Below are positions 1 to 13,104 of a stretch of DNA of 64,000 nucleotides, piece by piece. The position numbers were made by a program, and so were the translations under genes. The notes under the pieces were generated by a model that was not told the DNA's origin, made no database searches, and saw only the letters and a list, made by a program, of their open reading frames with translations. Within the stretch, counting starts at the first letter, position 1. Every line of letters starts with the position of its first letter. The stretch lies in assembly GCF_042429235.1 (NCBI RefSeq), contig NZ_JBHMBA010000002.1; one strand, 5' to 3'. The DNA is from Arthrobacter_B citreus. Lineage in GTDB: Bacteria; Actinomycetota; Actinomycetes; Actinomycetales; Micrococcaceae.

Positions 1-830
<830 letters not shown>

Positions 831-838
<8 letters not shown>

Positions 839-3800
839 CGGTTACCTCCAAGATTCGGGTCCATGCCTCGGCGCCGTCGGGGTCAAGACCCGCTTCGGCG
901 GCGGAGGCGCGGGCATCCAGCACGGCCGCGTAGTCGCGCGGCAGCACTTTGGTCATGCGGCGGACAGTGGCATCGAAGTCTTCCAACAGGGAAGCAGCCA
1001 GGGCGGACTCAGTCTCCTCGACGTGCCGGATGAGCAGGCCGCGGACAATGTCGGCGTCCTCGGCATCCAGCGGTTCCAGCCGGAGTTCGCCCTTTTCGAT
1101 CGAGTCCTTGTTCATGCGTTCGGGCGCCAGGTCCAGCAGATACGCGGTGCCGCCGGACATCCCCGCACCGAAGTTGCGTCCGGTGGGGCCCAGGATCAGG
1201 GCCTGCCCGCCGGTCATGTACTCGCACCCGTGGTCGCCGATGCCTTCGGCGACGGCGGTGGCTCCGGAGTTGCGGACCAGGAATCGTTCGCCCACCTGGC
1301 CGCGCAGGAACATTTCGCCGCTGGTGGCGCCGTAGCCAATCACGTTTCCGGCAATGACGTTGCGTGCCGCGTCAAAGACGTTGGCGCGGTCCGGACGGAC
1401 AATGATGCGGCCGCCGGAGAGGCCCTTGCCCACGTAGTCATTGGAGTCTCCGAGCAGGCGCAGCGTGATGCCGGCCGGCAGGAACGCGCCGAGCGACTGG
1501 CCGGCCTGGCCGGTGAGGGTCACGTCGATGGTGTCGGTGGCCAGGGTGTCGACGCCGAACGTCTTGGTCACGGTGTGCCCGAGCATGGTGCCGACGGACC
1601 GGTCGGTGTTCACCACGTCCAGGGTGATGCGCACCGGGTTCCGGCTGGCCAGCGCGTCGGCGCTCATCTCGATCAGCTTGTTGTCGAAGTGCGACTCCAG
1701 GTCATGGTTCTGCGGCACCATGTTGCGCAGCGGCGCACCGGATTCGGCAACCTCGGAGCCGCGCAGCACGGGCTCCAGGTCCAGGCCGTCGGCCTTCCAG
1801 TGGTCGATGGCCGCTTTGGTGTCCAGCAGCTCCGTGCGGCCGATGGCCTCCTCGAGTGAGCGGAAGCCCAGCTCGGCGAGGATCTCGCGGACTTCCTCGG
1901 CCAGGAACTCGAAGAAGTTCACCACGAATTCAGGCTTGCCGGAGAAGCGTGCGCGCAGTTCAGGGTTCTGCGTCGCCACGCCCACCGGGCAGGTGTCCAG
2001 GTGGCACACGCGCATCATGATGCAGCCGGAGACGACCAGCGGAGCAGTGGCGAAACCGAACTCCTCGCCGCCGAGCAGCGCGGCAATGACGACGTCGCGC
2101 CCGGTCTTGAGCTGTCCGTCCACCTGCACCACCACGCGGTCGCGCAGGCCGTTGATCATCAGTGTCTGCTGGGTCTCGGCCAGGCCGAGCTCCCACGGCG
2201 CGCCGGCATGCTTGAGCGAGTTCAGCGGCGAGGCGCCGGTGCCGCCGTCGTGCCCGGACACGAGGACGACGTCGGCCTTGGCCTTGGTCACGCCCGCCGC
2301 CACGGTGCCGATTCCGGCCTCGGACACCAGCTTCACGTGGACCCGGGCGCTCGGGTTGGAGCGTTTGAGGTCGTAGATCAGCTGGGCGAGGTCCTCGATG
2401 GAGTAAATGTCATGGTGCGGAGGCGGGGAAATTAGCCCGACGCCGGGTGTCGAGTGACGGGTGCGGGCCACCCACGGGTAGACCTTCTGCGCCATCAGCT
2501 GGCCGCCCTCGCCGGGCTTGGCGCCCTGGGCCATCTTGATCTGGATGTCATCGGCGTTGGTCAGGTACAGGCTGGTGACGCCAAAGCGTCCGGAGGCAAC
2601 CTGCTTGATCGCTGAGCGGCGCTCGGGATCGAGCAGCCGTTCCACATCCTCGCCGCCCTCGCCGGTGTTGGACTTGCCGCCCAGCCGGTTCATCGCAATG
2701 GCAATGGTTTCGTGCGCCTCCTGGGAGATGGAGCCGTAGCTCATCGCGCCGGTGGAGAAACGCTTGACGATGCTGGAAACGGGCTCCACTTCATCGATGG
2801 GCACCGGAGTGCGGCCGGCGGTGTCGAACTCCAGCAGCCCGCGGAGAGTCATCAGTGACTTGGACTGGTCATCCACGCCTGAGGTGTAGGCCTTGAAGAT
2901 GTCATAGCGGCGTTCGCGGGTGGCGTGCTGAAGCCGGAAGACGGTCTCGGGGTTGAACAGGTGCGGCGGGCCCTCCCGGCGCCACTGGTATTCCCCGCCG
3001 TTCTCCAGCGGCCGGTGCGGATCCTCGATTTCGTCGTCGGGGTAGGCGCTGGCGTGCCGGGCCGCGGCTTCGGCGGCTATGACGTCCAGACCGACGCCGC
3101 CGAGCTGGGACTGCGTGCCGTGGAAGAACTCGTCCACCAGTTCCTGGCCCAGGCCGAGGGCCTCGAAGGTCTGCGCTCCGCAGTAGGAGGCCACCGTGGA
3201 GATGCCCATCTTGGACATGATTTTCAGGACGCCCTTGCCCAGGCCCTTGATCAGGTTGGACACGGCCTCCTCGCGGCTGACGCCGGTGATGTCGCCGTTG
3301 CGGACCAGTTCCTCGCAGCTTTCCATGGCCAGGTACGGGTTGACCGCGGATGCGCCGTAGCCCATCAGGACCGCCACGTGGTGGACCTCGCGGACGTCGC
3401 CGGCTTCCACCAGCAGCGAGATCTTGGTGCGGTTGGCGCTCTTGAGCAGGTGGTGGTGCACGGCGGACAGCAGCAGCAGCGACGGGATGGGCGCCCACTG
3501 GGCGCTGGAATCACGGTCGGAGAGCACGATGTATTCGATGCCGCGGTTGACCGCGCCGGAGACCTTTTCGCAGATCTCGGCGATCCGGGCGCGCAGCTCG
3601 GATTCCCCGCCCTGGGGCCGGTACAGTCCGCGGACCTTCAGCGCGATCTTCTCGCCGTCGCTGTTGGTCAGCTTGGCGATCTTGGCCAGCTGGTCATTGG
3701 TGATGACCGGGAAGTTCAGTGCGATCTGGTGGTTGCGGACCTGGCCGGTGGCCAGCAGGTTGCCCACCGGTCCAATTGACGCGCGCATGGAGGTGACCAG

Positions 3801-5420
3801 TTCCTCGCGGATGGCGTCCAGCGGCGGGTTGGTGACCTGGGCGAAGGACTGCACGAAGTAGTCGAACAGCAGCCTCGGGCGCTGGGACAGCACCGCAATG
3901 GGGGTGTCCGAGCCCATGGCGCCGAGGGGCTCGGCGCCGGTGCGGGCCATCGGGCCGAGCAGGATGCGCAGTTCCTCCTGGGTGTAGCCGAAGGTCCGCT
4001 GGCGGCGGTTGATCGAGGCCTTGGTGTGCAGGACGTGTTCGCGTTCGGGCAGTTCCTCCAGGGACACCTGGTTTTCCCGGACCCAATCAGCCCACGGGTT
4101 CGCGGCGGCCATCTCTGCCTTGATCTCGGCATCCTCGATCAGGCGGCCGGCATCGGTGTCCACCAGGAACATCTTGCCGGGGGAAACGCGCCCCTTGCGG
4201 ACCACCTTGGCCGGATCAATGTCCACCACGCCCACCTCGGAGGCCAGGACCACCAGGCCGTCCTCCATCACCCAGTAACGGGCCGGACGGAGGCCGTTGC
4301 GGTCCAGGACCGCACCCACCTGGGTGCCGTCGGTGAAGGAAACGGCGGCGGGCCCGTCCCACGGCTCCATGAGCATGGAGTGGTACTGGTAAAAGGCGCG
4401 GCGTGCCGGATCCATGGTGGCGTGGTTTTCCCAGGCCTCGGGGATCATCATCATGATCGCGTGCGTGATCGGCCGGCCGGAGAGCATCAGCAGCTCGGCA
4501 ACCTCGTCGAAGGACGCCGAGTCGGAGGCACCCGGGGTGCAGATGGGAAACAGCTCTTCGGGGGTGTCGCCGAGCAGCGGGTTCTTCAGCTGGGACTGCC
4601 GGGCCCGCATCCAGTTCCGGTTGCCCTTGACCGTGTTGATTTCACCGTTGTGCGCAATGGTGCGGAACGGCTGGGCCAGCGGCCAGGACGGGAAGGTGTT
4701 CGTGGAGAACCGCGAGTGGACAATGCCCAGCCGGGTCTTGAACCGGGGGTCGGAGAGGTCCGGGTAGAACGGCTCCAGCTGGGCGGTGGTGAGCATGCCC
4801 TTGTAGACCATGGTCTTGGAGGACAGCGAGGGGAAGTAGACGCCGAACTTATTCTGGGAACGCTTCCGGACGCGGAAGGCGCGGGCATCCAGGTCGGAGG
4901 CATCGCCGTCGGCCGGAGCAAGGAACACCTGGACGAAGTGCGGCATGCAGGCCCGGGACATGGCGCCCACCAGGTCTGCGACGATTGGGACCTCACGCCA
5001 GCCCAGGACGGTGAGCCCTTCGGATTCGGCGATGGATTCCACGCCGGCGCGGGCGGTGTCCTGTTCCCGGCCCTCGGTGGGCAGGAACGCGGTGCCCACG
5101 GCGTAAGTGCCGGCGGCGGGCAGTTCGAAGGCGGTGACCGCGCGGAAGAATTCGTCGGGGACCTGGGTCAGCAGCCCGGCGCCGTCGCCGGTTCCTTCGT
5201 CGGCGCCCACGGCGCCCCGGTGTTCCAGGTTGCGCAGGGCGGTGAGGGCGGCGTCCACGATGTCGTGTCCGGGTTCACCGCGCAGGGTGGCAATAACGGC
5301 CAGCCCGCAGGCATCTTTTTCGTTCTCGGCGCGGTACAGCCCGGTGTCCGCCGGAAATGCGGCAAAGCGGGTGAACGGCGAGACAGCGGATGCTCCGCCG
5401 GGCGGAAACTGATCAGTCAT
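831..5420 (-). CDS. gltB: Glutamate synthase large (alpha) subunit
   Basis: GltB hydrolyses glutamine at its N-terminal class II amidotransferase domain and channels ammonia to the FMN site that makes glutamate. The ATG at 5420 gives 1529 residues, normal for the family, with an AAGGAC ribosome site about 9 bases upstream. The frame stays open upstream to 5582, but that extension is ignored because the nucleophile Cys (ENEKDACGL, C38) sits behind a short propeptide exactly as in homologues. The 3Fe-4S cluster motif CIMMRVCHLDTC lies near residue 1132. Further FMN-domain sequence and the C-terminal GXGXG beta-helix follow. It overlaps gltD by 8 bases. Confidence 0.97.
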
Positions 5421-5609
5421 GAGAGGTAAGTCCTTCCCCCTGATTGAGCGGTGGGAGGGGACAACGCTGGCCCCACGGCGGAAGGTAAAACGTTCCGCGG
5501 TGCTTAGTAATTCACCAAAAGGGTGTCCGGGGTTGTTCCTGGAATCCCTCAAGGGGCGGCCACTGCTACGTGGCGGAAGCACCCTCCCGGGAGGTAACCC
5601 GGCCGGGTG

Positions 5610-6650
5610 CTACTTGGCAGTACCCGGTGTCCCGGGCTTGCGAGAATCGGTGTCCTCGTTTTTTGTCTCTGCGAGATTAGCACGCTGCTGTGACGCGGAA
5701 GACTCCGCGACGGAATTCCGCTGTTCTGTTTCGATCTTGTGATCTTCCGGTAACGTGCCCGTTTCCGCCGCCGGTTCGTGGCCGGGCAGGTAGAGGGACT
5801 CATTTCCGCCTTTTCGGGCGCGGAAAGTCAGGAAAATGAACATGGCCACAGAGAACACGAGCAGCGCAACACTGGTCCAGACGTTCAGCCGCTGTGTGAC
5901 GCCGAAGAGGGTAATCATTTCGGCGTCGTCGATGCGCAGGTTCTCGATCCACAGCCGGCCGAGGGTGTAGTAGGCGGCGTAAAGCCAGAACAGGCGTCCC
6001 CCGCGCAGCTTGAACCGTTTATCCAGTGCCAGCAGCAGTATGACGCCGGCGAGGCACCAGAGCGATTCATACAGGAAGGTGGGATGGAACAGCGTTCCGG
6101 GTGCTGTTCCACTGGGGAAGTTGGCGTTGTTGGCGTCGATTTCCAGTCCCCAGGGCCGGTCAGTGGGGCTGCCGAAAAGTTCCTGGTTGAACCAGTTGCC
6201 CCAGCGGCCCACCGCCTGAGCCAGCAGAAGCCCGGGAACGCCGGCGTCGGCGAAGGTGGAGAGCTTGATGCCCGCGCGCCGGCAGCCGATCCAGGCGCCC
6301 ACGGCGCCAAGCGCCACGGCGCCCCAGATGCCCAGGCCGCCCCGCCAGATCTGCGGGATCAGGGACAGGTCTCCGTTGACGCCGAAGTATGCGTCCGGGG
6401 ACGAGATCACGTGATAGAGCCGGCCGCCGATGATGCCGAACGGAATGGCCCAGATGGCAATGTCCCAGACGGCCTCTTCGGGCAGTCCGCGGCGCTTCCA
6501 CCGCACCGACGTCATCCACAGGGCGAGGATGATGCCGGCCAGGATGCACAGGGCATAGGTGTGGATGGTCAGGGGGCCCAGCGAGAAGCTGCTGAAGTCC
6601 GCGGGCGGGCTGGGAATGCTGGCCGGAGCCGTCACGGACATCAGGTTCAT
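5610..6650 (-). CDS. lgt: Phosphatidylglycerol:prolipoprotein diacylglyceryl transferase
   Basis: Lgt attaches diacylglycerol to the lipobox cysteine of prolipoproteins in the plasma membrane. The 346-residue protein has about seven membrane spans, the family signature GGRLYH at residues 75-80, and HPTFLYES near 205. The last 70 or so residues are a hydrophilic Glu/Ser/Thr-rich tail that many actinobacterial Lgt proteins carry and that is not needed for the fold. Its ATG overlaps the trpA stop by one base (TAATG), so it is co-transcribed with the trp genes. About 190 bases separate its stop from gltB; I see no convincing terminator there. Confidence 0.96.
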   Translation of the reverse strand: MNLMSVTAPASIPSPPADFSSFSLGPLTIHTYALCILAGIILALWMTSVRWKRRGLPEEAVWDIAIWAIPFGIIGGRLYHVISSPDAYFGVNGDLSLIPQIWRGGLGIWGAVALGAVGAWIGCRRAGIKLSTFADAGVPGLLLAQAVGRWGNWFNQELFGSPTDRPWGLEIDANNANFPSGTAPGTLFHPTFLYESLWCLAGVILLLALDKRFKLRGGRLFWLYAAYYTLGRLWIENLRIDDAEMITLFGVTQRLNVWTSVALLVFSVAMFIFLTFRARKGGNESLYLPGHEPAAETGTLPEDHKIETEQRNSVAESSASQQRANLAETKNEDTDSRKPGTPGTAK

Positions 6651-7483
6651 TAAATGCTCTTTCGGGTTCCGGTGCTGAGTTCACGGGTGAGTTCGGCGAC
6701 GGCGGGGACTCCGCCGTCGCGCAGTGCGGCCACCAGCGCCGTGCCAACGATCACGCCGTCGGCGTACGCGCCGATTTCGCGGACGTGGCCGGAGTTCGAG
6801 ACACCCAGGCCAACGCAGACGCGCTGGGCACCGGCCGCGCGGGCTGCTGAGACAACATCCTTGGCCGCGGTGCTCACCGAAGTGCGGGCGCCGGTAACGC
6901 CCATGATGGACACCGCGTAGACAAAGCCGCGGCTGGCCGCGACGGTGCTCTTCATGCGTTCGGGGGTCGAGGACGGAGCCACCAGGAACACCCGGTCCAG
7001 GCCGTACTTATCCGAAGCCTCCATCCATTCCGAGGCTTCATCGGGAATGAGGTCGGGAGTGATCAGGCCCGCTCCCCCGGCCTCGGCCAGGCGGCGGGAG
7101 AATTCCTCCACGCCCATCCGGACCACGGGGTTCCAGTAGGTCATGACCAGCACGGCGGCGTCGGTGGCGGCGGTAATGCCGGCGACGACGTCAAACACCT
7201 CGGACACGCGGAAGCCCTGCGACAGGGCCTGCGTGGTGGCAGCCTGGATGACGTGCCCGTCCATGACCGGATCGGAATACGGGATGCCGATTTCAATGAG
7301 GTCGGCACCGTTCCGCGCGAGTGCGATCCCGGCGTCGATGGTCTCCTGGACGGAGGGGTACCCGGCGGGCAGGTAGCCAATCAGCGCGGCGCGGCCGTCG
7401 GCGGCGGCGCGGTCAATGGCTGCGGCAGCCTTGCTGCGGGAGTTTGTTCCCGCGCCGGACGTGTCGTGAACGGCGGTGCTCAC
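6650..7483 (-). CDS. trpA: Tryptophan synthase alpha subunit
   Basis: TrpA cleaves indole-3-glycerol phosphate to indole, which is tunnelled to TrpB. The catalytic pair is visible in DLIEIGIPYSDPVMDG (the Glu and the second Asp). The GTG at 7483 overlaps the trpB stop as GTGA and gives 277 residues, the usual size; a longer open frame to 7546 lies inside trpB and is rejected. The GVTGARTSVS loop and the C-terminal phosphate-binding GLGVSN and GTALV segments are also present. It sits in the run trpC-trpB-trpA-lgt. Confidence 0.96.
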   Translation of the reverse strand: MSTAVHDTSGAGTNSRSKAAAAIDRAAADGRAALIGYLPAGYPSVQETIDAGIALARNGADLIEIGIPYSDPVMDGHVIQAATTQALSQGFRVSEVFDVVAGITAATDAAVLVMTYWNPVVRMGVEEFSRRLAEAGGAGLITPDLIPDEASEWMEASDKYGLDRVFLVAPSSTPERMKSTVAASRGFVYAVSIMGVTGARTSVSTAAKDVVSAARAAGAQRVCVGLGVSNSGHVREIGAYADGVIVGTALVAALRDGGVPAVAELTRELSTGTRKSI

Positions 7484-8895
7484 AGCTGTTCTCCCTCTTT
7501 GGCGATTTCGGCTTCGGCGGACTTGTCGTCCAGCAGGTTGAACCATTCGGCGGCGGTGGCAACGTCCTTGTCACCGCGGCCGGAGAGGTTCACCAGCACG
7601 ATCTTGTCCGAGACATCCGCAGTGCCTGCGGCGGCGGCCTCGTCAGCGAGCCGCCGGCCAACCTTGATGGCTCCGGCGAGGGCGTGTGCGGATTCGATGG
7701 CCGGGATGATGCCCTCGGTGCGGCACAGCAGCTGGAAGGCGTCCATGGCTTCGGTGTCGGTGACGGGTTCGTAGGAGACCCGCCCAATGTCCGAGAGGTA
7801 GGAGTGCTCGGGGCCGACGCCCGGGTAGTCCAGGCCGGCGGAGATGGAGTGCGATTCCACGGTCTGGCCGTCTTCGTCCTGCATCAGGTAGGACCGGGCG
7901 CCGTGCAGCACGCCGGGCCTTCCCAGCGTGATGGTGGCCGCGTGGCGGCCGGTGTCCACGCCGTCGCCGCCGGCCTCAAAGCCATAGATCTTGACCTCGG
8001 GATCGTCCAGGAAGCCGTGGAAGATGCCAATGGCGTTGGAGCCTCCGCCGATGCAGGCACACACGGCGTCGGGCAGCCGGCCGGTCTGTTCCAGCATCTG
8101 CGCCCGTGCTTCATCGCCGATGACCTCGTGGAAGAAGCGGACCATGGCCGGGAACGGATGTGCTCCGGCGGCGGTGCCGAGCAGGTAGTGGGTGTTGTCC
8201 ACGTTGGCCACCCAGTCCCGCAGAGCCTCGTTGATGGCGTCCTTCAGGGTCTGGGAGCCGTGTGTCACGGGAATGACGGTGGCGCCAAGCAGTTCCATCC
8301 GGGCAACGTTCAGAGCCTGCCGCCGGCAGTCCTCGGCTCCCATGTAGACCACGCATTCCAGGCCCAGCAGGGCAGCGGCGGTGGCGCTGGCGACGCCGTG
8401 CTGGCCGGCTCCGGTTTCGGCGATGACCCGTGTCTTCCCCATGCGCTTGGCCAGGAGGGCCTGTCCGAGGACGTTGTTGATCTTGTGCGAACCGGTGTGG
8501 TTCAGGTCTTCGCGCTTGAGGAAAATCCGGACTCCGCCGGCATGCTCGGCGAAGCGCTTGGCCTCGGTCAGCAGGGAGGGACGGCCGGAGTAATTCTTGT
8601 TCAGGTCAGCGATCTGGGCGCGGAACTCCGGGTCGGCCTTGGCCTTCTCGAAGGTGTCTTCCAGCTCATCCAGTGCAGCAATCAGGGATTCGGGCATCCA
8701 TCGTCCGCCGTACTCGCCAAAGTACGGTCCGGGAGCATGGCGCAGTGAACCGTGGGTATTCAGGAACGCGTCGGCCACCTCCTCGGTGACGGCATTCGCC
8801 GCGGCACGCTCTGCAGCGTCCGTCGGGGCGGTGGATGCGTCGGTGGACGTGGGTGCAGCAGCTGCTGCGCCTGTCTGTTCCGGATTCCCGGTCAT
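7480..8895 (-). CDS. trpB: Tryptophan synthase beta subunit
   Basis: TrpB condenses indole with serine using pyridoxal phosphate. The cofactor lysine is K138 in HTGSHKINN, and the phosphate-binding GGGSNAIG loop is present. At 471 residues it is about 60 longer than typical because of an Ala/Thr-rich, probably disordered N-terminus before the conserved PGPYFGEYGGRW. The ATG at 8895 could be too early, but no better-placed start with a ribosome site is evident. It overlaps trpA by four bases. Confidence 0.96.
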   Translation of the reverse strand: MTGNPEQTGAAAAAPTSTDASTAPTDAAERAAANAVTEEVADAFLNTHGSLRHAPGPYFGEYGGRWMPESLIAALDELEDTFEKAKADPEFRAQIADLNKNYSGRPSLLTEAKRFAEHAGGVRIFLKREDLNHTGSHKINNVLGQALLAKRMGKTRVIAETGAGQHGVASATAAALLGLECVVYMGAEDCRRQALNVARMELLGATVIPVTHGSQTLKDAINEALRDWVANVDNTHYLLGTAAGAHPFPAMVRFFHEVIGDEARAQMLEQTGRLPDAVCACIGGGSNAIGIFHGFLDDPEVKIYGFEAGGDGVDTGRHAATITLGRPGVLHGARSYLMQDEDGQTVESHSISAGLDYPGVGPEHSYLSDIGRVSYEPVTDTEAMDAFQLLCRTEGIIPAIESAHALAGAIKVGRRLADEAAAAGTADVSDKIVLVNLSGRGDKDVATAAEWFNLLDDKSAEAEIAKEGEQL

Positions 8896-8963
8896 GGGGC
8901 TGGTTCCTGTCCTGCTTTGGTCCGGGCGGCGGGCCGCCCGGACAGGGAATTGTTGCGTTTGTG

Positions 8964-9794
8964 TCAGCCTTTGCCGTGTGCGCGCGCGGCCAGCGCGTCA
9001 CTGCCGGTCCGCATGAACTCGGCGATGGTCGCTGCGGGGTCGTCGTGGCGCACCAGGGCTTCACCCACGAGGACGGCGTTGGCGCCTTCCGAAGCGTACT
9101 GTTCAACGTCGGCGGCGCCGCGGACACCCGATTCGGCCACCATGACGGCCCCGGCGGGGATGCTGCCGGCCAGGGATGCGAAGACGGACCGGTCAACGTC
9201 CAGGGTTTTCAGGTTGCGCACGTTCACGCCGATGATCTTCGCGCCAACTGCCACGGCGCGCTCGACTTCTTCGGCGGTGTGCGTTTCCACGAGCGCGTTC
9301 ATGCCCAGTTCATGGGTGAGCGCCAGGAAGTCTTTCAGCCGGGCGTCGTCCAGGGCTGCCACGATCAGCAGCACCAGGTCGGCGCCGTGGGCCCGGGCTT
9401 CCCAGATCTGGTACTCATCGACGGTGAAGTCCTTGCGCAGCAGCGGGATGTTTACTGCTTTACGGACGGCATCGAAGTCCGCCAGAGAACCGCCAAAGCG
9501 CCGCTGCTCGGTGAGCACGCTGATGACCGCGGCACCGCCCGCCTCGTAGCTGGCGGCCAAGGCTGCCGGGTCGGTGATGTCGGCGAGGGCACCCTTGGAA
9601 GGGCTGCTGCGCTTGACCTCGGCGATGACCTTCAGCTGCGTGCGCGGAGCGTCATTTCCGCCCAGAGCGGCAAAGGCGTCCAGCGCGGGAGCCGCCGCAC
9701 GGGCGCGTTCCCGCATCTGGTCCAGCGGAACCGTGCGCCGGCGTGCCTCGAGATCTTCGGCAACACCGGCGACGATGTCATCCAGAACGCTCAT
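8964..9794 (-). CDS. trpC: Indole-3-glycerol phosphate synthase
   Basis: This TIM-barrel enzyme closes the indole ring in tryptophan synthesis. Signature segments are IAEVKRSSPSKG (catalytic Lys), LLRKDF (second catalytic Lys), GVNVRNLKT and AESGV. The 276 residues match monofunctional TrpC; there is no fused TrpF. It starts directly after the stop of the HGxxPAAW gene (zero-base gap), so the two are coupled, and trpB follows after about 70 bases. Confidence 0.96.
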   Translation of the reverse strand: MSVLDDIVAGVAEDLEARRRTVPLDQMRERARAAAPALDAFAALGGNDAPRTQLKVIAEVKRSSPSKGALADITDPAALAASYEAGGAAVISVLTEQRRFGGSLADFDAVRKAVNIPLLRKDFTVDEYQIWEARAHGADLVLLIVAALDDARLKDFLALTHELGMNALVETHTAEEVERAVAVGAKIIGVNVRNLKTLDVDRSVFASLAGSIPAGAVMVAESGVRGAADVEQYASEGANAVLVGEALVRHDDPAATIAEFMRTGSDALAARAHGKG

Positions 9795-10088
9795 TTAGTG
9801 ACCGTTGTTGGAGAGCTTCGAGCCGCCTACGCCGTAGCCGGCCTTCCGCAGGACGTAGCCAACAATCAGGCCGACGACCATGACGCCCAGGCCCACGACG
9901 AACCACAGGGTGCTGGCGGCAATGAAGGCGATGCTGGACACCAGGGCGCCGGCCATCATGATCAGCACGCAGGTCCATGCGGCGGGGGTGTTGCCGTGAC
10001 CGATGGTCTCATCGTGGATGCTGGCGTGACGCTCGGCCTCGTTTTCCGGCTTGGTGTCGACGTTGTTGGTGGTGGCGTTTGAGCCCAT
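9795..10088 (-). CDS. HGxxPAAW family small membrane protein
   Basis: A 97-residue protein of a family found beside trp genes in actinobacteria. The defining motif HGNTPAAW lies near residues 31-38 and is followed by two hydrophobic spans (about 39-57 and 62-84) and a Gly-rich C-terminus. The N-terminus is polar and predicted cytoplasmic. The function is unknown; conserved linkage to trp genes suggests only co-regulation. The ATG at 10088 has an AGGAG-type ribosome site upstream, and the gene abuts trpC. Confidence 0.88.
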   Translation of the reverse strand: MGSNATTNNVDTKPENEAERHASIHDETIGHGNTPAAWTCVLIMMAGALVSSIAFIAASTLWFVVGLGVMVVGLIVGYVLRKAGYGVGGSKLSNNGH

Positions 10089-10179
10089 GGTAAATCTCCT
10101 CTAAACGAATCTGTTTCCATTCTGCCATTGACTGGCGGAAACTCTTTCACATATTGCGTCCCCGCGTCGGCCGTGCCGG

Positions 10180-10241
10180 TGGATCGGGGGTGGATCTGGG
10201 GTGGATCTGGGGTGGATCTGGGGTGGATCGGCGGTGGATCC
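10180..10241. repeat. 11-bp tandem repeat, about 5.6 copies
   Basis: Unit TGGATCTGGGG repeated head to tail: three exact copies flanked by variants TGGATCGGGGG and TGGATCGGCGG, then a partial copy. It lies in the 182-base gap between the Trp-associated membrane protein and the HGxxPAAW gene, inside the trp transcription unit. No coding role is apparent. Confidence 0.9.
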
Positions 10242-10270
10242 GAAGTCGAACCGGCGGGGCGGCGCAGGTA

Positions 10271-10960
10271 TCAGCGGTAGTTCGTGGGGTCGTCTCCGCG
10301 GGTCAGGCGGTCCCAGCTGTCGATATCATCGATGGGCTCAGGCCCGTTGTCCTCCTCGGCGGACGCGGCACCGGCTTCCGTGCCCTTGTTCGAGGCACTG
10401 GCGGACGGCGTCCCAGCCGTATCGGCGGACGCCGTCGCCGCAGCCGGAGCGGCTGCCGGGGAGGGAGCGTAACGGCGCGATGACTTCCAGCCGCGGCTCG
10501 CAACCGCCAGCCAGACGCCGGTGATGGCGATCAGGATGCCGGACACGAGTGCCGCCCATGGCAGCGCCGTGAGCGTGACCACGGTGCCCGTCGCGCCGCT
10601 GACACCGATGGCCTGCCCGATGGCGCCGGCCGCGCCCTGCTCCGGATCGGCGATCACGGTGTAGCTGGCGGCGGCCACGCCGACGCCGGAGATCATCAGG
10701 ATCACGCTGACAATCCAGCGGGCCACCGGGCCGGCGATGGAGGCTGCCAGGCCTGCCGTGATGGCGACGACGGCGAAGGCGGTCACCGCGGTGGCGGCGT
10801 CGGATCCGGACACGGCCAGGTCCGGGGTTTGGACGGCCGTCCGCGGCAGCTGGACGTTCAGCCAGGTGCGCGTGGTCGTGGCAAAGGCTGCGATGCCGAA
10901 GAGCACCGCTGCCATAATGACGGTTCCCTTGCGCTGCCACCTCTTCATGGGTGTGCTCAC
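10271..10960 (-). CDS. Trp-operon-associated membrane protein (TIGR02234-like)
   Basis: A 229-residue integral membrane protein of the actinobacterial family encoded in trp operons; its biochemical role is not known. It has four hydrophobic spans (near residues 12-28, 55-77, 85-105 and 135-160), with a conserved TTRTWL segment after the first and WL-rich turns. The C-terminal 70 residues are Ala/Ser-rich, acidic and hydrophilic, ending in a DDIDSWDRLTRG motif. I chose the GTG at 10960 because AGGAAG lies seven bases upstream; the ATG at 10948 is too far from it. The open frame continues into trpE territory to 11356 but that part is not coding. Confidence 0.85.
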   Translation of the reverse strand: MSTPMKRWQRKGTVIMAAVLFGIAAFATTTRTWLNVQLPRTAVQTPDLAVSGSDAATAVTAFAVVAITAGLAASIAGPVARWIVSVILMISGVGVAAASYTVIADPEQGAAGAIGQAIGVSGATGTVVTLTALPWAALVSGILIAITGVWLAVASRGWKSSRRYAPSPAAAPAAATASADTAGTPSASASNKGTEAGAASAEEDNGPEPIDDIDSWDRLTRGDDPTNYR

Positions 10961-10994
10961 TGCGGTACTTCCTGCTCTGGTGGTGGGGCTGTGA

Positions 10995-12575
<1,581 letters not shown>

Positions 12576-12653
12576 GTGTCTGGTTTCTTTCCGGGTCAGC
12601 GCGCCGGTACGGGGTGGCGGCGGCGTGTGGGATTCGGCGCTGGGCGGTGCGGT

Positions 12654-13091
12654 CTAGCTCTGCGGCTCAGTGGCCGACTGCGTTTCGGTGTCTGCCTGCG
12701 GCCCGGTGGCGGCCAGGACCGGCAGCTCCCGGCCGTCAAAACAGGTGCGGGTGCCGGTGTGGCACGCTGCGCCCACCTGGTCCACGCGGACCAGCAGGGC
12801 ATCGCCGTCGCAGTCCAGTGCCACGGACTTGACCCACTGGACGTGTCCGGAGGTGTCGCCCTTGCGCCAGTATTCCTGCCGGGAGCGCGACCAGAAGGTC
12901 ACCCGGCCGGTGGTCAGGGTGCGGTGCAGGGCTTCGTCGTCCATCCAGCCAAGCATCAGCACGTCACCGGTGTCGTATTGCTGGACGACGGCGGCCACCA
13001 GACCGGCGTCGTCGCGCTTCAGGGACGCACTGATCGCGGGGTCCAGGCCGGGTGCCGGCGGGAATTCGGAGGGAGAAATTATGGAAGACAT
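12654..13091 (-). CDS. hisI: Phosphoribosyl-AMP cyclohydrolase
   Basis: HisI opens the purine ring of phosphoribosyl-AMP in histidine synthesis. The 145 residues carry the Zn/Mg-binding elements: WRKGDTSGH, the DCDGD acidic patch and the cysteines in CHTGTRTCF. The hisE function is encoded separately at 24578, so this is the monofunctional form. The ATG at 13091 lies seven bases after a TAGAAT element, and no ribosome site precedes it, so the mRNA is probably leaderless. The last 15 residues are a Gln/Thr/Ser tail. Confidence 0.95.
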   Translation of the reverse strand: MSSIISPSEFPPAPGLDPAISASLKRDDAGLVAAVVQQYDTGDVLMLGWMDDEALHRTLTTGRVTFWSRSRQEYWRKGDTSGHVQWVKSVALDCDGDALLVRVDQVGAACHTGTRTCFDGRELPVLAATGPQADTETQSATEPQS

Positions 13092-13098
13092 CGTATCG

Positions 13099-13104
13099 AT
13101 TCTA
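13099..13104 (-). promoter_or_regulatory. -10 element for leaderless hisI-trp transcript
   Basis: TAGAAT on the minus strand ends seven bases before the hisI ATG, the spacing at which actinobacterial TANNNT elements give a transcript starting at the start codon. No Shine-Dalgarno sequence precedes hisI and no good -35 hexamer is seen. This is inferred from spacing only. Confidence 0.5.

Noticed and set aside
5421..5582. 54-codon upstream extension of gltB
   Set aside because: The N-terminal Cys nucleophile and ribosome site fit the ATG at 5420; the extension has no conserved sequence.
12576..12653. Possible trp attenuator or leader peptide before trpE
   Set aside because: No Trp-codon-rich peptide and no alternative hairpins are evident in the 78-base gap.
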